Below are positions 61,513 to 64,000 of a stretch of DNA of 64,000 nt, in pieces. The DNA is taken from NCBI RefSeq assembly GCF_002161085.1, contig NZ_NFLU01000003.1:186001-250000 (forward strand), written 5' to 3'. The stretch's first letter is position 1. Each line of letters starts with the position of its first letter. Made by a program: the position numbers and the translations under genes. Source of the stretch: Flavonifractor sp. An112 (lineage in GTDB: Bacteria > Bacillota > Clostridia > Oscillospirales > Oscillospiraceae). The notes under the pieces are model-generated. The model saw only the letters and a list, made by a program, of their open reading frames with translations. It did no database searches and was not told where the DNA came from.

Positions 61513-61554
61513 AAAAAACCACTGGAAATTCACTAGAATTTCCAGTGGTTTTTT
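61513..61554. terminator. Bidirectional intrinsic terminator
   Basis: An 18-bp perfect stem (61513-61530 with 61537-61554), six-base loop, six A residues on the left and six T residues on the right. It serves the LysR gene on the minus strand. Confidence 0.93.
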
Positions 61555-61577
61555 CTATGTAGAAGATGATTGAGACC

Positions 61578-62459
61578 TTAAGGAGTGAGCGGAGCAAAGG
61601 ACTCTTTTGCCAGTTTGATAAATGCTTTTCCGATGGGGGAGATATTATCCCAGGCGGTGTAAGCGATGCCGATATCCCGGTAGGGGGCCTCTGTAAGATC
61701 CCGGACTTCAAATTCAAAGTTCAGGTAGTCCCGATAGGACATCTCCGGCAGGATGGTCACACCAAGTCCCCGGGAAACCATGGAGATGGTGATGTCATCG
61801 TCACTGATGCAATATTTAACGTTCAGGTTGAGGTTGTAGTTCTTAATCAGTTCACCTACCTGATGCCGCGGTCCTTCTCCCGGCATGATAAAAGACTCCG
61901 GTTCCAGATCTTTCAGGGAAAGACGTTCCTTTTCTGCCAACGGGTGGCCTGGAGGCAGGATGGCGGCCAGCTTTTCCCGATAGAGATTCACAAAGGGAAA
62001 TGGGGTTTGGGAAGAGACGGAGAGAAAACCGAACTCCACGGTGCCGCTGGCCAAAAGCCGTTCCACGTCGCTGTAGTTGCCATGGAGCAGCTGAATTTGA
62101 ATATTGGGGCAGCGGTCATTGAAGCGCTTGACCATATCCGGAAAGGTATGGATGGCCAGGCTGGGGATGGAGGCAATGCAGAGCTTACCGGCGCCTACAC
62201 CCAGGTAGAAGGAGGCCCATTGATCCAGCGTGGTCTGACTGTTTACGATCTTGATGATAAACGGCATAGCTTCCTGGCCTGCGCTGGTCAATCTGGTTTT
62301 TCGTCCTTCCCGAGTCAGCAGGCGAAAGCCCAGGGCCTGCTCCAGACTATAGATACAGTGGGAGACAGCAGACTGGGTATGGCCCAGTTCTGCAGCGGCA
62401 CGGGAGAAACTTTCGCACTCAACGACCTTTAAAAATACCTTGTATTTGTCGGTTTCCAC
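61578..62459 (-). CDS. LysR family transcriptional regulator
   Basis: A 293-residue regulator. The N-terminal winged helix-turn-helix (about 1-60) reads FLKVVECESFSRAAAELGHT then QSAVSHCIYSLEQALGFRLL. The effector domain (about 90-290) has LCIASIPSLAIHTFPDMVKR, GTVEFGFLSV and ISMVSRGLGVTILPEMSYRD. The start is GTG with AGGAGG eight bases upstream. It diverges from the glycyl-radical activase across 315 bases, the classic layout of a LysR regulator and its target. The effector is unknown. Confidence 0.93.
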   Translation of the reverse strand: METDKYKVFLKVVECESFSRAAAELGHTQSAVSHCIYSLEQALGFRLLTREGRKTRLTSAGQEAMPFIIKIVNSQTTLDQWASFYLGVGAGKLCIASIPSLAIHTFPDMVKRFNDRCPNIQIQLLHGNYSDVERLLASGTVEFGFLSVSSQTPFPFVNLYREKLAAILPPGHPLAEKERLSLKDLEPESFIMPGEGPRHQVGELIKNYNLNLNVKYCISDDDITISMVSRGLGVTILPEMSYRDYLNFEFEVRDLTEAPYRDIGIAYTAWDNISPIGKAFIKLAKESFAPLTP

Positions 62460-62774
62460 AGCTTGCGCCTCCTGACGTGCTCATACGGTAAAGTATGAAA
62501 ATCTTTGATGGGAACTATCGGAAATATTCGCTAGATTTTGGGCAAACTCTGTGCTAATATTTGTGACAAAGAAACAAAGGTTTTGCGACTTGATTGTTAA
62601 GATGATTGTTAATAAGCCTGTCTATTTAATAATAAGACAAAAAGAAAAACGTGTCAATATTTATTGAAGATTTGAGAAAAAAGAAATATTTGGCGGTTTC
62701 AAATACGGAAAAAATAACAGCGTAAAATGACTTTTTTGAGGCGAGGCAAATAAGAGAGAAAAGGGGGGCTGCGC
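62460..62774. promoter_or_regulatory. Divergent control region between lysR and the glycyl-radical activase gene
   Basis: This 315-base AT-rich gap holds no gene. A direct repeat GATTGTTAA occurs at 62592-62600 and 62604-62612, a 12-base period. A GAA-N3-TTC-type dyad lies near 62521-62529. A possible activase promoter is TTGAAG, 17 bases, TATTTG near 62664-62692. LysR binding sites are expected here, but I cannot single one out. Confidence 0.5.
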
Positions 62775-63713
62775 ATGAAAACCGGAAGGATTTTTAACAT
62801 TCAGAAGTGCTCCATTCGTGATGGACGAGGGATGCGTACATCGGTCTTTTTCAAGGGCTGCGGCCTGCACTGCCTCTGGTGTGCCAACCCGGAAGGAATT
62901 TCCTTTGAACCGGAAATCACGCTGAATCCTCAGAACTGCATCGCCTGCAACGGGTGTATGCGAAATTGCCCCACGGGTGCTTCCCGGCTGGATGAGAATG
63001 GGGCGCCGGTATACCAGCGGGACCAGTGCACCAGCTGCGGACGGTGCGCGGACCTGTGTCCTACCGAAGCCAGAAAGCTGAACGGCCAGGACTATACGGT
63101 GGAGCAGCTGTTCAAACGGATCTATCAGGATCGGTTTTACTTTCAGCATTCCGGCGGCGGCGTGACCTTTACCGGCGGAGAGGCGCTGATGCAGCCGGAG
63201 TTCCTGCTGGCGATCAGCAAAAAGTGCAGGGAATATGGCGTCAACGTGGCCATTGAGACCTGTGGCTGCGGCGACTATGAGAAATTTGCCCCCTGCCTGG
63301 ATTACATCGATTTTATCTACTTTGATCTGAAGCATATGGACAGTGAGCAGCACCTGAAATGGACGGGTCAGCGCAACGAGCGTATTCTGGAAAATCTCCG
63401 CCGGATCAGCCAACACGGCAATGAGATCATCGTCCGTACACCGGTGATTCCGGGTATCAACGATTCAGAAGAGAATATCCGGGAGACCGCCCGGTTCATC
63501 CTGCCCCTGGCGTCGGTCCAGAAGTATGAGCTGCTGGCTTACCATAAACTGGGCGTCAACAAATACAAATTGCTGGGCAAGCCCTATCTGCTGGAGGAGA
63601 TTCAGGAGCCGACGGCAGAGCATATGTTCCATCTGGTGGACGTGGCCAACGAGGTGCTGGCTCCGGCAGGGAAGAAATGCTTTTATAACCTGAACAACGA
63701 CTACGATGAGTAA
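62775..63713 (+). CDS. Glycyl-radical enzyme activating protein (radical SAM, PflA family with ferredoxin insert)
   Basis: A 312-residue radical-SAM enzyme that creates the glycyl radical on a partner enzyme. The SAM cluster motif CGLHCLWC lies at about residues 29-36. An inserted ferredoxin-like domain with two further cluster motifs follows (CIACNGCMRNCPTGA near 55-69 and CTSCGRCADLCPTEA near 87-101), as in the activases of GREs other than PFL. GGGVTFTGGEALMQPEFLLA, IETCGCGDYEKF and VRTPVIPGINDSEENIRET are also typical. AAGGGGGG lies upstream. The adjacent gene begins like a glycyl-radical enzyme, the expected partner. Confidence 0.95.
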   Translation: MKTGRIFNIQKCSIRDGRGMRTSVFFKGCGLHCLWCANPEGISFEPEITLNPQNCIACNGCMRNCPTGASRLDENGAPVYQRDQCTSCGRCADLCPTEARKLNGQDYTVEQLFKRIYQDRFYFQHSGGGVTFTGGEALMQPEFLLAISKKCREYGVNVAIETCGCGDYEKFAPCLDYIDFIYFDLKHMDSEQHLKWTGQRNERILENLRRISQHGNEIIVRTPVIPGINDSEENIRETARFILPLASVQKYELLAYHKLGVNKYKLLGKPYLLEEIQEPTAEHMFHLVDVANEVLAPAGKKCFYNLNNDYDE

Positions 63714-63787
63714 GTCTGGCAATGGGATAGCTGGATCGCTCCGGTGATCCTTCAAGATAAAACTGCTTTTCAAAGGAGGAATCTGTC

Positions 63788-64000
63788 ATGGCATCTGAAC
63801 GAGTGGAATTTTTAAAGGCGCGTCTGCGCAACACAAATCCGTCCATTTCGGTGGAACGGGCCAGACTGGTGACCCAGTTCTACCGTATTCCCTCCATCGA
63901 ATCTCCCATTATGCTGGCCGGCTATGCCTTTACTTCGGCCAGCCTGGGTATCTCCCGCTGCATGGCCCACCCTCTGGGTGCTATGTATCATGTGCCCCAC
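63788..64000 (+). CDS. Glycyl-radical-enzyme N-terminus continuing as iron-type alcohol dehydrogenase (3' end outside window)
   Basis: The 71 visible residues start ASERVEFLKARLRNTNPSIS with VERARLVTQFYR, the usual N-terminus of PflD-like glycyl-radical enzymes. From about residue 40-45 the frame reads MLAGYAFTSASLGISRCMAH and PLGAMYHVPH, which matches the iron-binding helices of group III (iron-type) alcohol dehydrogenases, with the two histidines of MAHPLG and VPH as metal ligands. Normal glycyl-radical enzymes continue quite differently. AAAGGAGGAA lies before the ATG, so translation start is sound. The gene looks like an in-frame junction from deletion of the enzyme body, or an assembly join. 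The rest lies beyond the window. Confidence 0.7.
   Translation, partial: MASERVEFLKARLRNTNPSISVERARLVTQFYRIPSIESPIMLAGYAFTSASLGISRCMAHPLGAMYHVPH

Overview
The window is about 64 kb of GC-rich DNA from a Gram-positive anaerobe, most likely a gut Clostridia of the Oscillospirales (inference). The evidence: a flavo-diiron/rubredoxin oxygen defence protein, a GlgC/GlgD-type glycogen operon, a perfect CIRCE element before groESL, a BlaI-type repressor, an LTA-synthase-like protein, strong AAGGAGG ribosome sites, and a glycyl-radical locus. I see no rRNA, tRNA or CRISPR array.

Layout. 1-3.9 kb: 5' part of a cysteine desulfurase, diverging from a flavorubredoxin gene, then an ECF sigma/anti-sigma pair. 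4.0-12.8 kb: glycogen operon glgB-glgC-glgD-glgA-glgP, read leftwards from one consensus promoter. 12.9-24.8 kb: envelope and transport genes: D,D-carboxypeptidase, mobA, a polar amino-acid ABC importer, an amidase cluster, an LCP ligase, an NMT1-like ABC importer and an LTA-synthase-like protein. 25-31.4 kb: a zinc-ribbon/coiled-coil protein of unknown function and a MoxR-DUF58-transglutaminase operon. 31.5-39.8 kb: translation operon rimP-nusA-rnpM-ylxQ-infB-rbfA-nrnA-truB-ribF, followed by a duplicated DUF1576 membrane protein. 41.2-47.4 kb: HxlR/nitroreductase, NfeD/SPFH, an rRNA methyltransferase, an SLH/WG protein and a lipid kinase. 47.4-51 kb: groES-groEL, a duplicated groEL 3' end, then a BlaI gene with a shortened BlaR1-like partner. 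51-61.3 kb: ROK regulator, sugar isomerase/epimerase, Gfo/Idh oxidoreductase, sugar ABC importer, xylA, xylB. 61.5-64 kb: LysR regulator, glycyl-radical activase, and the start of a frame that begins like a glycyl-radical enzyme and continues like an iron alcohol dehydrogenase.

How it works together. Imported sugars (xylose and probably a second substrate) feed central metabolism; surplus glucose-1-phosphate goes to glycogen and is recovered by GlgP. The cell-envelope genes fit a Gram-positive wall.

The least ordinary features are the glycyl-radical/alcohol-dehydrogenase junction at the right edge, hairpin-packed spacers around groEL and before infB, the 95%-identical groEL tail duplication beside a shortened BlaR1, a histone-like repeat tail on GlgB, a 32-bp perfect palindrome after the sugar-operon promoter, and terminators that share DNA with the next promoter.
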